A stretch of DNA of 64,000 nt, taken from Icerya purchasi. Lineage: Eukaryota > Arthropoda > Insecta > Hemiptera > Monophlebidae. The notes below the pieces were generated by a model. That model saw only the letters and a list, made by a program, of their open reading frames with translations, was not told where the DNA came from and made no database searches. Below, one piece after another: positions 1-10,910 of the stretch (positions within the stretch are counted from its first letter, which is position 1; each line of letters starts with the position of its first letter). Where the stretch lies: contig CM077115.1 of NCBI GenBank assembly GCA_039619475.1, positions 221,201,291 through 221,265,290 of the forward strand, read 5' to 3'. Both the position numbers and the translations under genes were made by a program.

Positions 1-261
1 ATGGGATCAATTGTTATAAATGTATCAGTGCTGGTCATAGTAGTGACGGGCGGTTATAATATATTTTTAGAATCAAAAAAATTTGCATATTGTAACAATA
101 AAGATGTTTAATTTTTAAAAAGTGTTAGTAAAAGTATCGTAGAAACATAGAAGAACAAGTTCTGATTCCTCTTTTTTTTTTTTTTTATGTTCACACGTAT
201 TTCATGATGTATTACAGTTTTCGTCTTAAGGGTAAATAATACATATTTTCACTACTATAGA
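1..261. other. Unassigned 5' flank of LINE-A copy 1
   Basis: No convincing gene. The first 57 bases read, in frame 3, as a short peptide containing CYKCISAGHSS, which resembles the start of a CCHC zinc knuckle (C-x2-C-x3-G-H) but lacks the last cysteine and reaches a stop at once. It may be a scrap of a retroelement ORF1 or chance. A 14-nt T run sits near 173-186. Confidence 0.3.
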
Positions 262-2201
262 GTGGAGATCACTCCACTTTATAAATCCGATTTCTAAAGA
301 GACTGAGGTTCGGACAGCGTATAAGGGACTTGTTCAGGGATCGGTGTTAAGCCCGTTGTTATTTAATATCTATATCTTAACAATCTTTTCTACTCGCCTT
401 TCTACAGCATCACATATTTTATCATATGCTGGTGACTTTGTTGTATATACCAGACATAAGGAATCTTTCCACATGTATTCAAGATAATCAATTTTCTGTT
501 AACGCTTCTCAAAACTCTCTTCTAAAAATTGGTTTAGACCTGTCTCCATCTAAATCGCGCGTAATGTTATTTACTCTGAGACCGTATTCTCAACAGAGCA
601 TTGATATTAAAATTTATAATCAAAAAATTACAGTTTCTAAACAGGTTAAATATTTGGGTATATACTTGGATTCCAGATTAACTTGGAAGTTCCATTTACA
701 ATCATTAATACAACTGGCAGCCAAGGAATTTAATCCGCTGAAAGCTATTAGCAATACCTTTTGGAGAGGTGATCCAGTAACGTTAAGTCTTCTTTATAAA
801 ACATTCATTAGGTCCAGACTTGATTATGGTGCAGTTTTTTATGGATCGGCCTCAAAATCACTCTTGAGAAGAGTAGACGTTATGCAGAACCTCGGACTGA
901 GACTTATAATCGGAAATGTTAAGTCGTCTCCTTCTATAAGTCTCCAAATGGAGACTAAGATCCCTCCCCTTCATATAAGAAGATCGCTTTTGGCAGACTG
1001 ATTTTTAAATAAATATTGCAACTACCAACTTCCGTTAATATTAGATAAGATAAGTAAAATATCCAAGGAATGGAGGTTTGTTCAACAGAAAAAGCCGCTT
1101 TTAGTCAAAAAAGCCAATATTTACATTCAATATTGTGAAGCTCTTATTCCCATGCTGCCATCTGGCTATTTTAGTCTACCGTATGGTATTAATCTATGCA
1201 GCATTGATGTAAATATAAATCTTTTCAACAACTTAAATAGAGATTCTCTTCCAAACCAAGCAATAAACTCCTATTTTTTACAAACAACAGAAACTCAATA
1301 TCCTTCCTTTTTTAAAATATTCACAGACGGAGCTAAGTTCCGGGGTGCTAACAGTAGAGTGGGTGCTGCATTCATTGTGGATAATAACTTAATATTTAAA
1401 TTTAAACTCTCTCCTGAGGTGTCGATCTTTACAGCTGAGCTGCTTGCTATTGATAAAGCTTGTAACTTTATACTGGAGTCATTGGATGTTGAGAGAAAAT
1501 CTTTAATATGCTCAGACAGCCTTAGTAGCCTCTTAGCGCTCAGTTATAGTAGTTTTAATTATCGCTGTCACCCACTGATCCACGATATTAAGTTTAAATA
1601 CACACAAATTATAGATAAAGGAGGTACCGTAAAATTCTGTTGGATTCCTGGTCATCACGGAATCATTCTTAATGATTTAGCTGATCAAGCGGCTAAGGAA
1701 GCGGCATTAAACGGGGTAGTATACCCCTATATACCATCTACGGACCTTTTGGACATGATTAAAAGGAACAGCTGTACGGATTGGAAAAATTTCGTTAATA
1801 GTTCGCCTAGTTTAGGTAAGACATACGAAAATGTCCAATCGTCTCTACCAAGTATGCCTTGGTATAATAATATTACTTCTATCCCACCTAACTTAATTCG
1901 ACGTTTTGTCACTATTATCTGCAGACTTCGTTCAGGTTATACTAGAGTGCGGCTTAATTTTTTCGATAGTAACCATTTTCATTCAAATTGTAGCGATCAT
2001 GTAAGCACAGCGTATCGCGAGGATATCAACCACTTGTCATTCAGTTGTGAGGCCCTATCTACGGATAGAGTTCTCCTTTTTGATCAGCTGATGTGCTGTG
2101 GTTTATATCCTCCATTCTGCATTTTTCAATTACTTGTTTGTGGTGATCACACATTGTTTATTCTTTTCTCATTTATCAAAAGAAATGGAATTGCAATTTA
2201 A
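262..2201 (+). pseudogene. LINE-A ORF2 fragment (RT end plus RNase H), broken
   Basis: Non-LTR polymerase polyprotein fragment. In order it shows the RT motif QGSVLSPLLFN, the catalytic box as YAGD (normally YADD; the long copy has YADD), the thumb region with KYLGIYLDSRLTW, and an RNase H domain with FTDGAK, TAELLAI, CSDSL and NDLADQAAK, so all four expected acidic residues are present. The frame moves by one base near 470, between the YAGD box and the thumb, and a TGA stop interrupts it at 999-1001, inside a stretch that reads LADRYALKYC in the longer copy. The second open stretch ends at 2201. The altered YAGD box plus two breaks mean it cannot make an active enzyme. Confidence 0.88.
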
Positions 2202-2308
2202 AAAGCCAAACTTTTTTTTTTTTTTAAATTTTATTTTGTCTACTCTGGGCGGAGTGATTACTCCATTTATATTGGCGTTATTGTTGATTACCGAGCTTAT
2301 TTCATCGA

Positions 2309-2342
2309 GCATTGTGGGCACTGCTCTGCAGTTGCGGCCATA
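2309..2342 (+). other. LINE-A 3'UTR hairpin module, single copy
   Basis: This 34-nt block is identical to the second module of the tandem array at 40,855-40,888. It can fold as ACTGC-TCT-GCAGT (2320-2332), with outer GGC/GCC pairing across a small bulge. The role is unknown; a 3' RNA recognition or regulatory structure is inferred from conservation and paired changes among copies. Confidence 0.7.
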
Positions 2343-2515
2343 TTGCAGGACGAAGTTACTTCCTTTATACTGACTAGCCAGTAGTATAAGTAAGGTTTAA
2401 ATAATTAGATAAAAACAAGAAAATGTCTTCTTACTTTTTCTTTTTTTTTTTTTTTTTCATTTTTTTTATTTTGTTTTGTTTCCGTGAATTTAGTATGATC
2501 TGAACGTTAGCTTGC

Positions 2516-2545
2516 TGGCCAAATGAATTTATATTGTTCAGGCCA
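2516..2545 (+). other. LINE-A 3'-terminal stem-loop
   Basis: TGGCC (2516-2520) can pair with GGCCA (2541-2545). Inside, after an AAA bulge, TGAAT can pair with GTTCA using one G-U pair. The poly(A) follows directly. LINE RTs often recognise the 3' end of their RNA, so this is a plausible template-recognition element, by inference. Confidence 0.6.
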
Positions 2546-2566
2546 AAAAAAAAAAAAAAAAAAAAA

Positions 2567-3457
2567 TATTAGCTGGGCAAGAAGATTAAAAATTTATCTA
2601 TCTCTAAATTTTTTAAAGCAACCAATTTATCTTATATAATTTGAACCTGAGAACATGTATAATTTTTTAAATTTATGTATATAGTAATAGCGTAAAACAT
2701 CTATGAACCCCTAAGTTTTATGCTTCTAAATTATTACAATTTTTAATAAAAATTGTTAGTTTCTTTAGATTTGTTTCGTTCCTGAAGGCATTAATTTCAT
2801 ATTTTACATAGAAGTTTCAATAATCCGAATTTATTAATTTTTAATCGATATTATAGTTTTTGTATTTTTAAAAATATTCCGATTTTTATATAAAATATTT
2901 ACTTTTAAGGCGTACAGTTGATTCTAAATGCAAAAAATAGATTCCGTGAAACTAAAATTAAAAATTGAAATATCTTACACGATCGAAAACAAAAATGTAG
3001 ATATTTTTATAAGTTCTTTTAAGTACTATATTAGTAGAGCAAAAGTTTGAATTCTTTATGATTTTATAAACGCGTAATTACTTTTTTCATCAGTAAGTCA
3101 CTTTTACTTTACGCGAAGTGTACCGCATTCTCGATATAATATTTATATAAATATGATAATTACAAACTTCATCAAAACATATAAAAAATCACCATTAATA
3201 GTTTTATAAATTACATTTACATTCGCGAAATTGTGATTATAAAATTTTCCCTGCCAAAGTGTCCTAAGCTGTGTCACACGGAATAATAAAAAAACTTGTG
3301 ATTAATATGAGCCTAGTTTTCAGTTACACCGATCGTTAATGTCATTTTTTACAAGAGATGATCAATTATTCAAAAGACAATCAGAAGACCAGCACCATAT
3401 TTCAAATTCGCAAGAATGTTTGAAAATTTGAACTTTTAACTTTACACCTTACGATTC
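2567..3457. other. AT-rich non-coding DNA
   Basis: No ORF, RNA gene or repeat that I recognise. The stretch is AT-rich with short homopolymer runs. Confidence 0.5.
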
Positions 3458-3546
3458 GAAATGTCAATTGTTTGTAATCGGAATGGCGATTGTTTACAAT
3501 TAAAATGACGTTTATTTACAATCGAAATGACGATTTTTTACAGTCG
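3458..3546. repeat. Four-copy degenerate tandem repeat, unit 22-23 nt
   Basis: Four adjacent units start at 3458, 3481, 3503 and 3525. Each carries a variant of AATGNCGATTGTTTACAATCG. The units differ by a few substitutions each. No function is apparent. Confidence 0.7.
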
Positions 3547-4279
3547 AGAGGTTTTGTTAATTGTTCGTTAACAATCAATTGTTCTCGAGAGATTTGAACA
3601 ATCGAAATAATAATAATCGAATAAAATCTCTCGTAGTCGTCCATCACTATACTATGAACTGCATGATTACGGACGTCATCTGTGAGTAATGAAAAGGGCC
3701 AAATTTTAATGGTGCACGCGCAGGGTTACTTTCGGAGTTGAGATGAAATCGCAGTTCCGAATGCGGCCGTGTTCCGAATAATAATATTTATTCGTTGCGT
3801 GATTGCGTGACGTACTCCGGAGTTAAGATTAAATCATATCGTCGGAAATATTTCCGACTATGTCCGAACACCGGATTCATATGCCGGAGTTAACGATGCC
3901 TACTGTTTTGAATGACGACCGCACGAGAGCTTGAAAATGTTTAATAAAACAGTCTACTAATGTTGTTATCACATTTAATTTATTCCAACAATTTTGTTAT
4001 ATAAGTTTAGAATTTTCATTGTACTCCAGCCGCTTACTTTTTATGAAAACAAATATCGATTCTGCATGAGTCACGTAACTTCAAATTTTTAATTATATTT
4101 CATTAATCTATGCAAATAGTTTTATTTATTTCCAAAGTTGTTCACCATGCGCTCAAAAAAAAAAAAAAGAAAAAAAAGAAACATAAATAAATTAACTGCA
4201 CGCAGGATAGATATTAAAAAATTTATTCGTGACTGTAAATACACAGTTCACTTAGTACGCGTTTCAGTTCTTTTTTTCT
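3547..4279. other. Non-coding DNA with one short duplicated phrase
   Basis: No gene. A phrase close to GGAGTTRAGATKAAATC occurs near 3736 and again near 3818, each followed by similar TCCGAA-rich sequence. This suggests a short decayed internal duplication, but it is too weak to assign to a repeat family. Confidence 0.35.
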
Positions 4280-4384
4280 AAAAACCTATATTTTCCCAAA
4301 AACAACCTATATTTACCAAAAACCTATATTTTCCCAAAAACCCAGATTTATCCAAAAACCTATATTTTCTCAAAAAACCTTTTT
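4280..4384. repeat. Tandem array of a roughly 19-nt AACCTATATTT unit
   Basis: About five imperfect units built on CCAAAAACCTATATTTTC lie head to tail, ending in a longer AAAAAACC variant. Looks like a minisatellite; no coding potential. Confidence 0.75.
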
Positions 4385-7033
4385 TTCCGGAAAATTTCTT
4401 TCAGCATTTTTGATAAGTATAATTTCGGAAGGGTATTTATTAAATATTACGGAAATATGTGGTACGTTTATTTTGTTTCCCCGGTAATCGGAAGTAATAA
4501 AAAATTATTTTACCTAATTCATTATTCACCTACGATAAATTACGTTATGTCATCTGCTGGACTTGTTATCTGAAGGCACCATTTTTGACCGGATTTTATT
4601 TAATTTTATTTACTTATTTTATTTGTTAATCATTTTTCATTTCACTCAATATTTACTTCGATTGCGAATTTCCAAGCAACTCCCAGCGCGTCTGACGTTA
4701 CTTTATAATTGCTAATATATACGAATAAAGGCTTTGGTCGAATTGTTTAAACAGCAATCCGAACGACCAGCGGAATGTCCGCGCCGATGATACATACTTG
4801 CAACACTGACTAATTAACCTAGTATAAGCCGAAAGCCGAGTGTAGTCCTAAATGGTAGGAGGGCTGTCGGCGGGGCAATTTAATTAATTAAAAACGGCGA
4901 ATAAATTGAATACAACTAAAAGCGATAAGAGGTAGTAGTTTATTAGCCGTGCGGACGAGAACAAATTGTGGCCTAGTCGGTGTCGCTGCGCGGCGAGAAT
5001 GATGGAGCAAAAAAGTAAGAATGAAAGGTTGCCGGGAACGGTTGGCCGAGCTGGTCTTAAAACTTTTAAAACTGTTTTGTTTGGCTCTCTGTTCAGTTAA
5101 ACGATGATGATGTTATCCTGGCTAATTTTACTTCTTTTCTCCGCACCGGTCGCTACTTTCTCTTCGAAGAAAACTTTTAAAAGTTCAACTTTTCCGCGGC
5201 AACGCTAACGAGCTTTTAGATCGGTTCATTAGGACTCGATTAACTCGGACCGACACATGTGCCGGCCAACGAGGAGAACACGTTTCTGCTGGCCAATTGT
5301 CCGACTGAAACACTCGATAAGTAGTCGGTTTTAGTGTATTTAATTTTATCTTTCGGAATTTATGAGCAAGGGGCCGTCTCGCGCCAGCGCCCCGAACGAA
5401 CATTTCGAACGTGACCAGCAGCACGAGACCATCGTGGGAGACTAACAAGTGCGTAAATCTGTTGACAGCGGCGGCGTCTGTGGACAACGGCAATGCTTCC
5501 GTTCTCCCTCGCGTCGTGTACCGCCCCGTTTGTCCATAATTCGTTTCATTGTTTGCCGCCTATTCTTATTTGTTCTGCAGCCTAGAGGACCGATAATTTT
5601 CTCTTATCGCCCCGTACGATAATATTGAAGGCTGGCAGCGGTTCTGGCTTACATTCGGCGTATAAATGATAACAAAGCCGTTTTGGTCGGACACGGTGCG
5701 GCAACGGAAGAGTAAATTACACATAAATGAAGAATGAGAGGATATATTATAGGCGGCCGGGATTGCGACGGTGCGGGAACATTAGCATTGTTAGGATGAA
5801 GGATAAATTTGTTAAGCGGATCGAGGTAGGTCGAGAAGTCGCTCTGCCGCTGTCGGTGACAGTTTGATAACGCGAGAACAAATTCATAACGCATTTAAGA
5901 GGTCGCATATTATTAAAGCTGGCCCCGCCGCCGACTGTGCCCCGTCATGCTGTCTTGGCTCGTCTTCGTCTTCTTTCATCGAAACTTGAATAGTCTCTGA
6001 CATTTTAACTTTGACGCTGCTCGTCGACGCTATCAACAGCTCCATAGAGTCACTTTCGACAGTCATTTGACGTGCCTTTCTTCCACTCTTTCCCCTACTA
6101 ATACCAATAAATTAAATTTCCCCGAAGCTCTACCGGCCGACTCTTCCGATTATTCGATTTTCGATTGGGCGCGCACATCTCTCCATTTAGCGTCTCGAAG
6201 TTTTTCCGAATAGCCAGGCGGCCGGTCTTCTATCGAAGAAGAACCAGCGGCCTCCTAATTATCGGCTCGTATACGTTTAACAGCAGTGTGCGAAAGGACG
6301 TAGTAATACCTTTGTGAGGTTGGTGGCCTCTCTCCCCGGTTTCAATGGCAGGCCGGCAGGAAAGAAAGTCAGTTCGAAAGATTTAGCACGTCTGCAACGC
6401 GTTTATCTCGCTTCCGCGCTGTGGAAAATGATTATCGGTGGAAAGGAATTGATAATCGGCAGCGTAACGTGGTACAAGAGAAGCCTCGATGGAAGAATTT
6501 TAAAATATAATTTTAAAGGCCCTTCTAACAATTAGCACAAGGGTGTCTAATTTTCAACGCGACTATTATATCCAGTTTAATACATACGGAAGTTAAACCT
6601 GGTGTCTGACTTACGAAAATTATCAATTAATAAAATAAAGGTGACACGAAATACAATCGAACGGTCTATTTTAAATATTATGCTAAAATTAAAATTATCG
6701 AAATGAAACAACGCGATTTTGAAATATTTTCTAGGGAAAGCAACGAGAAAAAAGAATATATCCTTTGGAAAAAAAATCCTTCCCGTTGGAGACCCCCGCC
6801 CCCCCCCCCCTGCTCTCGGTTTAGGGCTAAAATCCAAAAAACATGGAACATGCTTTAGCCGTTTGTTGTCTGTTAATGTCATCTCTCAAACTTTCAACTG
6901 TTCCGTACGATATGTTAGAAGATGTGATGATGAACGCGTCTTAAATTCCGAAGAAAATAATAATGTTAACGATTTTATATAGCATTTTTTTTTATTTTTG
7001 TAAGTAATGAACGCAAAGTAAAGCGAGTCTCAT
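4385..7033. other. Gene-free region, partly less AT-rich
   Basis: No ORF I trust. The part from about 4700 to 6550 is clearly richer in G, C and CpG than the flanks and contains only short ORFs on both strands with no recognisable domain. It could be an old regulatory or exonic segment of a host gene lying outside the window, but the sequence alone does not show this. A 13-nt C run sits near 6797-6809. Confidence 0.4.
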
Positions 7034-7250
7034 AATTAAACTTTTCATAATGTACTTAAGGTTCTAATGGAACCGATGAGAATATTGAGGCCAGTTCCTT
7101 TCTACTTTTGGATTATCCGCTTTTACTTTTCCGTAGATAATTCTCCGGTACCGAATTATTTCGAGCTGAGTAAACCTGCGCGGCGATTCGGATCTGAAAC
7201 GAAAGACAAGTCTCGAAGCGGTGTCCCCTGATTTAGTTCCTAACGGTCAC
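7034..7250 (-). mobile_element. SINE-A copy 1 (tRNA-derived, decayed)
   Basis: Read on the minus strand this matches the copy at 8537-8762: a tRNA-like head (weak box B, CTTCGAGACTTG), a middle with TACCGGAGAA and GGAAAAGTAAA, then a 3' part ending near the ATTATGAAAAGTTTAATT phrase at 7034-7052. The three copies share this 3' end. Box A is hard to see here. Confidence 0.65.
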
Positions 7251-8536
7251 TGCGATGGACTGGGAGAGGGGAAAACAAGTAGTAGAAACGCGCTCTGTAT
7301 CAACGGCGACAGGGAAGTTCAAAGAAGACTTCACTGATGTCGCGGACTGCATGGTTCCGGGACGGACGGAAGGCAATACGAGGAGGAAAGTGAACGATAA
7401 ACTGATGTGTGATTTCCTCGGTAACCGCTTTAAAACGTCTGCTGATTTTCGCAGTTAATTATTAGGCAGGTTATCCTCCGACTGTGGCGTGGTTAGTTTG
7501 GCAGTAATCGGGGTCGATTCTGCCACACATTAACACTTTCAGAAACTTCATCTAGGCTGAAAATTATAATGTCTGACCGGGCCAAAAATAAAAAAAATAA
7601 AAAAAATAAAAAATGAAATTAGGCGGGTTTTTGTAGCAGGCTGTAAAGCGTCGAATTGTCGTAGCGGAGAAGAGGCGAAATTTCCCACTTCAGCGATTCA
7701 ATTTTTGCACTTTTGTACTTGCCCCCGCGTAGAAAATTACGAAATGCGGTATTCATTTTCGCCGTAAGAAGTTAAAAAACGATTAACGCGACACACTGGG
7801 GCAAAGTCGAATAATCTAAAAATCACAGAATAGAAATTTACAAGTGACTTTAAATCTGTCTGAAAGTATCGAGTTACGTTGTTATCTAGTCTCCGAAATA
7901 GAAATCACACAAGTCTTCCCGCCAAAACTATCCGGGATACTAGAGATACACTGAGGCCTAACTGTCGACCAGACGGATTTTCATAAGATCTGCCGTAGAT
8001 ATGTACTATTTGCAGACTTCGTATAACAGCGTGCGTCTAAATTTTGTGGACGGAACTCCGTTTCTTGGCAACTGCGCACAGTGTCCAATGTTAGCACAGT
8101 CTGTCTCGAGGATATCAACTGCTTGCTGTTTAGTTGCAAAGTTTTAGGTTGATACGGAGTCGGCATTTACGACGTTATCTCGTGCTGATGTCGACCGGAT
8201 ATAATCATTTAATTTTCTATCTCTCGACATCGGCGTGTTATTGTTTGGTTTCCGGCCTAGAGAATAATGTGTTTTCTGATTGAAATTTCGGCACATATGG
8301 AGTGCCCGTGTAAGCGGTTTGGTATGTGTGTGTGGTGCCCTGCAGCAACAGGGTAGCGTCTGTCCGGCAGTGGAGTTGTGAGAGTGATTATAAGAATTGT
8401 AGTTAGTGTATATGCGATCATTCGATCGGCGGATAAGCACACGGTTTTTTGTAATAATTATTTCGGCGATTTACGTGTAAAGTGAAGTAAAAGTAAAACA
8501 AGTCCTATACCTTTAGCAGCGCGTCGGGGATCGGGC
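7251..8536. other. Non-coding DNA with a possible LINE tail at about 7573
   Basis: No gene. At 7573-7614 the sequence GACCGGGCCAAAAATAAA, followed by further A-rich sequence, resembles the ends of the LINE-A-like elements (GGCC followed by A-rich sequence). The upstream sequence has no recognisable coding remnant, so this is only a candidate for an old, very short LINE insertion. Confidence 0.3.
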
Positions 8537-8762
8537 AATTAAGCTTTTCATAATGTACCACAAGTCCAACGGCACTAATAAGAGTGTCAATTCCATTCTA
8601 CTTGGGATCCGCCTTTACTTTTCCAGAGATTTCTCCGGTATAATTGATTCAATTTCAGATTCATATGTCGGAACGATTTGCATCTGGAGCGAGACAAGTC
8701 TCGAACCCGTGTCCTCTTATTTAGTTAGCCAAACCCCTTAACCACCAGGCTACTACCGCACC
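8537..8762 (-). mobile_element. SINE-A copy 2 (tRNA-derived)
   Basis: This is the clearest SINE-A copy. On the minus strand the head lies at about 8762-8690, with a box A-like TAGCCTGGTGG and a box B GGTTCGAGAC (plus-strand 8698-8707), the internal RNA polymerase III promoter arrangement of tRNA-derived SINEs. The body continues to the shared 3' phrase ATTATGAAAAGCTTAATT, which ends at 8537. There is no long A tail. It is non-autonomous and would need a LINE partner, which I cannot identify for this family. Confidence 0.72.
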
Positions 8763-10194
8763 ACCATTGCCGTTAAGTTTTATTCTCTAGACGTTTAGAA
8801 ACTGTCGCGGCGTTAATTATCATGTTCTATCAGTCGTTCGAACATCGCCGTTTTATAATCGGCAGTATGCGTATGCAGTTTTAGAGCGTCATACTGATTT
8901 AATAAACTGTTTTGTTTTTCTTTTTGAAATTTCTCTGCCATAGTTCACATTCTCTTTATCTAGTCCTGTCAGAATTGTGCTAGTTTTGTGTGAACATTTG
9001 TACCAGTCCGATATGTATGTGTTAGCCGCACATTTTATTTAGGGTTTCTTCCGAATATTAAACGCTTGGTCAGTGACCGCCGTGCGTTTCTCCCGCGGAG
9101 GGAGCTTCTCTCTGTTTTCTTTCCTTCGCATTTGCGACCGAAGAAAAATCGACTTTTTTTCATCAAATCTTTCGAGATGACCATTGGCCATTTACGTGAC
9201 CGTGGATTCTTTTAATTTTCTTCATACTCGTATTGAGTGTTGAAACCGAGTAAAAGCCTTTAGCGTTCTATCTACCGATTCATCCGAAGTGTGACAAAAG
9301 AGAATTGTCACTGGCACCTGTAAATTTCCATACCTAACAGAATCAACAAAAAAAAAAAAGAACATGAAATCGAGCTTCATACGAGAATGGAAAACCCGTT
9401 AGCGAGACAATTAATTTCACAAAACCTTTCCGTAAAAAAGTCAATTAATTTCAAGCTGTAGAGATAGAGTTGTATTTTTTGAATATTTGAAGTATTTCCT
9501 TCCTCCATAGTGCGTCTTTCCTTCACTTGCATCATCATATTTTCATTTATTAGAAAAAAAATGGCATTATTATTTAAATTTCAGTGCATAGATGCAGTTC
9601 GGATTAAGAGGCAACGCGGATATTTATGACCAGTAATTTAGGGGTAAAATTTATCTATTTAACTTTACAGAGAAAGATAAAGTAGTAGTTATATCGGATC
9701 CTAACTAAGGAATGATTGTGCCTTAGCACGTTTATTCTAATTTCGTTTCTGGTCTTTGATGTCTAGTCGTGCTCGTCACCGCAGTCGCGATATAGCCGGT
9801 TTAACTTTTTGGTTATTCTATTTTCGCTTCCGCGAGTCGCATAGTTTACTGATGAGCATCATGGTTGTTTCAGAATATCTATTTAAAAAGTACATTCTTC
9901 AAAGGATTAACTCTGTTGCGCTGTAGCTTTTTTTTTTTTTTTTTTTGTATTTGTGCTCTAGCTTGCTATCCAGTCGTTGCCTATTTCCGCCGAGATACGG
10001 TTCATCTTCCCTTTTATTCTGTTTCGATTTCCGTAGGCCATGTAAATTGGCCATGATTGTTCCCCCCGAATATCCATTACGACGAATAAACGAAAATAAT
10101 AATTATAAGAAGATAAGAAGGATACATGTAAGTTGTGGAGTAGTATGAGAGAAGAAGACCTAACTTTGATAAATGAATGGTTGATGACCAAAAA
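8763..10194. other. AT-rich non-coding DNA
   Basis: No recognisable gene. Short ORFs in both strands lack domains. A T run at about 9929-9946 could be a decayed poly(A) of a minus-strand insertion, but nothing beside it is identifiable. Confidence 0.4.
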
Positions 10195-10245
10195 TGGTTC
10201 TTTGCTAGGCCAAAAAAAAAAAAAGAAAAAAAAAAGAAAAAAAAA
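10195..10245 (+). other. Solo LINE-A-like 3' tail
   Basis: TGACC (10195-10199) and GGCCA (10208-10212) stand as at the LINE-A ends, with one stem mismatch, followed by an interrupted A run to about 10245. It is probably the 3' end of a severely 5'-truncated or decayed LINE of the same clade. Only the tail is recognisable. Confidence 0.4.
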
Positions 10246-10774
10246 AGTTTCGAAATCAGTATTTTATAAAAAACGAACATGTTTTCAAAAAACTATCAAT
10301 CAATTTCTCGTTCTGTTTTCAGATCTAAATCACTTACCACCTGGTAACTAATCTCAATTACGGGAACGTATCTTTTCTGTCTTGACATTCGGTTTCATCG
10401 TTTCAAGCGCAGCGGTTTCCGCCTCACTATTACGTTTTACAGTCCCGTCTACTTTGAAGTAGATTTAGTTCGCCGAGTGAGTTTTGAATTGGTTTTTTTT
10501 TTTTTTTTTTTTTTGTTATTTAATTTCACACTTAAAACGTGAAATATTCATTCGATTTTTAAAGAAAAATCCAATCAACACTACTTTTTTGTGTTCCAAA
10601 AAAAAAATTATTTCCTTTAATAAAACTAAAAAGATTAGTTAATTTCCCGCTTGAAAATTAAAAAAAAAAATAATGTGCCGTATAATAAATTTTTTACATT
10701 TATAAGAAATGAAATTAACTTTAATAATATCGAAAAGTAACTGAAATTAAATTAGAGGCAAGTTTCACTGCAGC
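10246..10774. other. AT-rich non-coding DNA
   Basis: Nothing recognised. A 20-nt T run lies near 10,495-10,514. Confidence 0.45.
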
Positions 10775-10910
10775 GTGATGTAGCTGGTTAGGCAGTGTGA
10801 TGGTAGAACCTGGTTTGAATCCCCGTTCTGTGAAATAAGAACATGGATAAAAATTTCACTTGCGTTGGGATAACGTCCACAGTTGACAAAAACATAATAA
10901 AAAAAAGTAA
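10775..10910 (+). mobile_element. SINE-B copy 1 (tRNA-derived)
   Basis: A tRNA-like head carries box A-like TAGCTGGTTAGGCAG near 10,781 and box B-like GGTTTGAATCCCC at 10,812-10,824. A short body follows, then the 3' phrase GTCCACAGTTGAC and an A-rich tail. The second copy, on the minus strand at 33,640-33,781, shares the head, body and tail. The CACAGTTGAC tail resembles the 3' end of LINE-B, pointing to LINE-B as the likely source of the enzyme that copied it. Confidence 0.7.

Larger units (their letters stand above)
262..2566 (+). mobile_element. LINE-A copy 1, 5'-truncated non-LTR retrotransposon
   Basis: This is the 3' part of an I-superfamily-like LINE. It starts inside the reverse transcriptase, just before the QGSVLSP motif, and runs through RNase H, a 3'UTR of about 340 nt, a terminal stem-loop and a 22-nt A run at 2545-2566. 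Its protein is collinear with the longer copy at 34,584-41,230 but matches it at only roughly half of positions by eye, so the two are different lineages of one clade. The 3'UTR hairpin module at 2309-2342 is nevertheless identical to one in that copy. I found no clear target-site duplication, so the 5' edge is accurate only to about 10 nt. Confidence 0.88.

Noticed and set aside
1..57. Single zinc-knuckle-like peptide
   Set aside because: Lacks the final cysteine, followed by a stop, and not connected to the LINE fragment that starts at about 262.
261..2270. Similar small palindromes (GGAG...CTCC) at 261-278 and 2251-2264
   Set aside because: They lie near the 5' edge of LINE-A copy 1 and inside its 3'UTR, not at both ends, so they are not a target-site duplication; short enough to be chance.
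5185..6066. Several minus-strand ORFs of 60-102 codons in a less AT-rich stretch
   Set aside because: Overlapping in different frames, no domain, no consistent codon pattern; expected by chance where stop codons are rarer.
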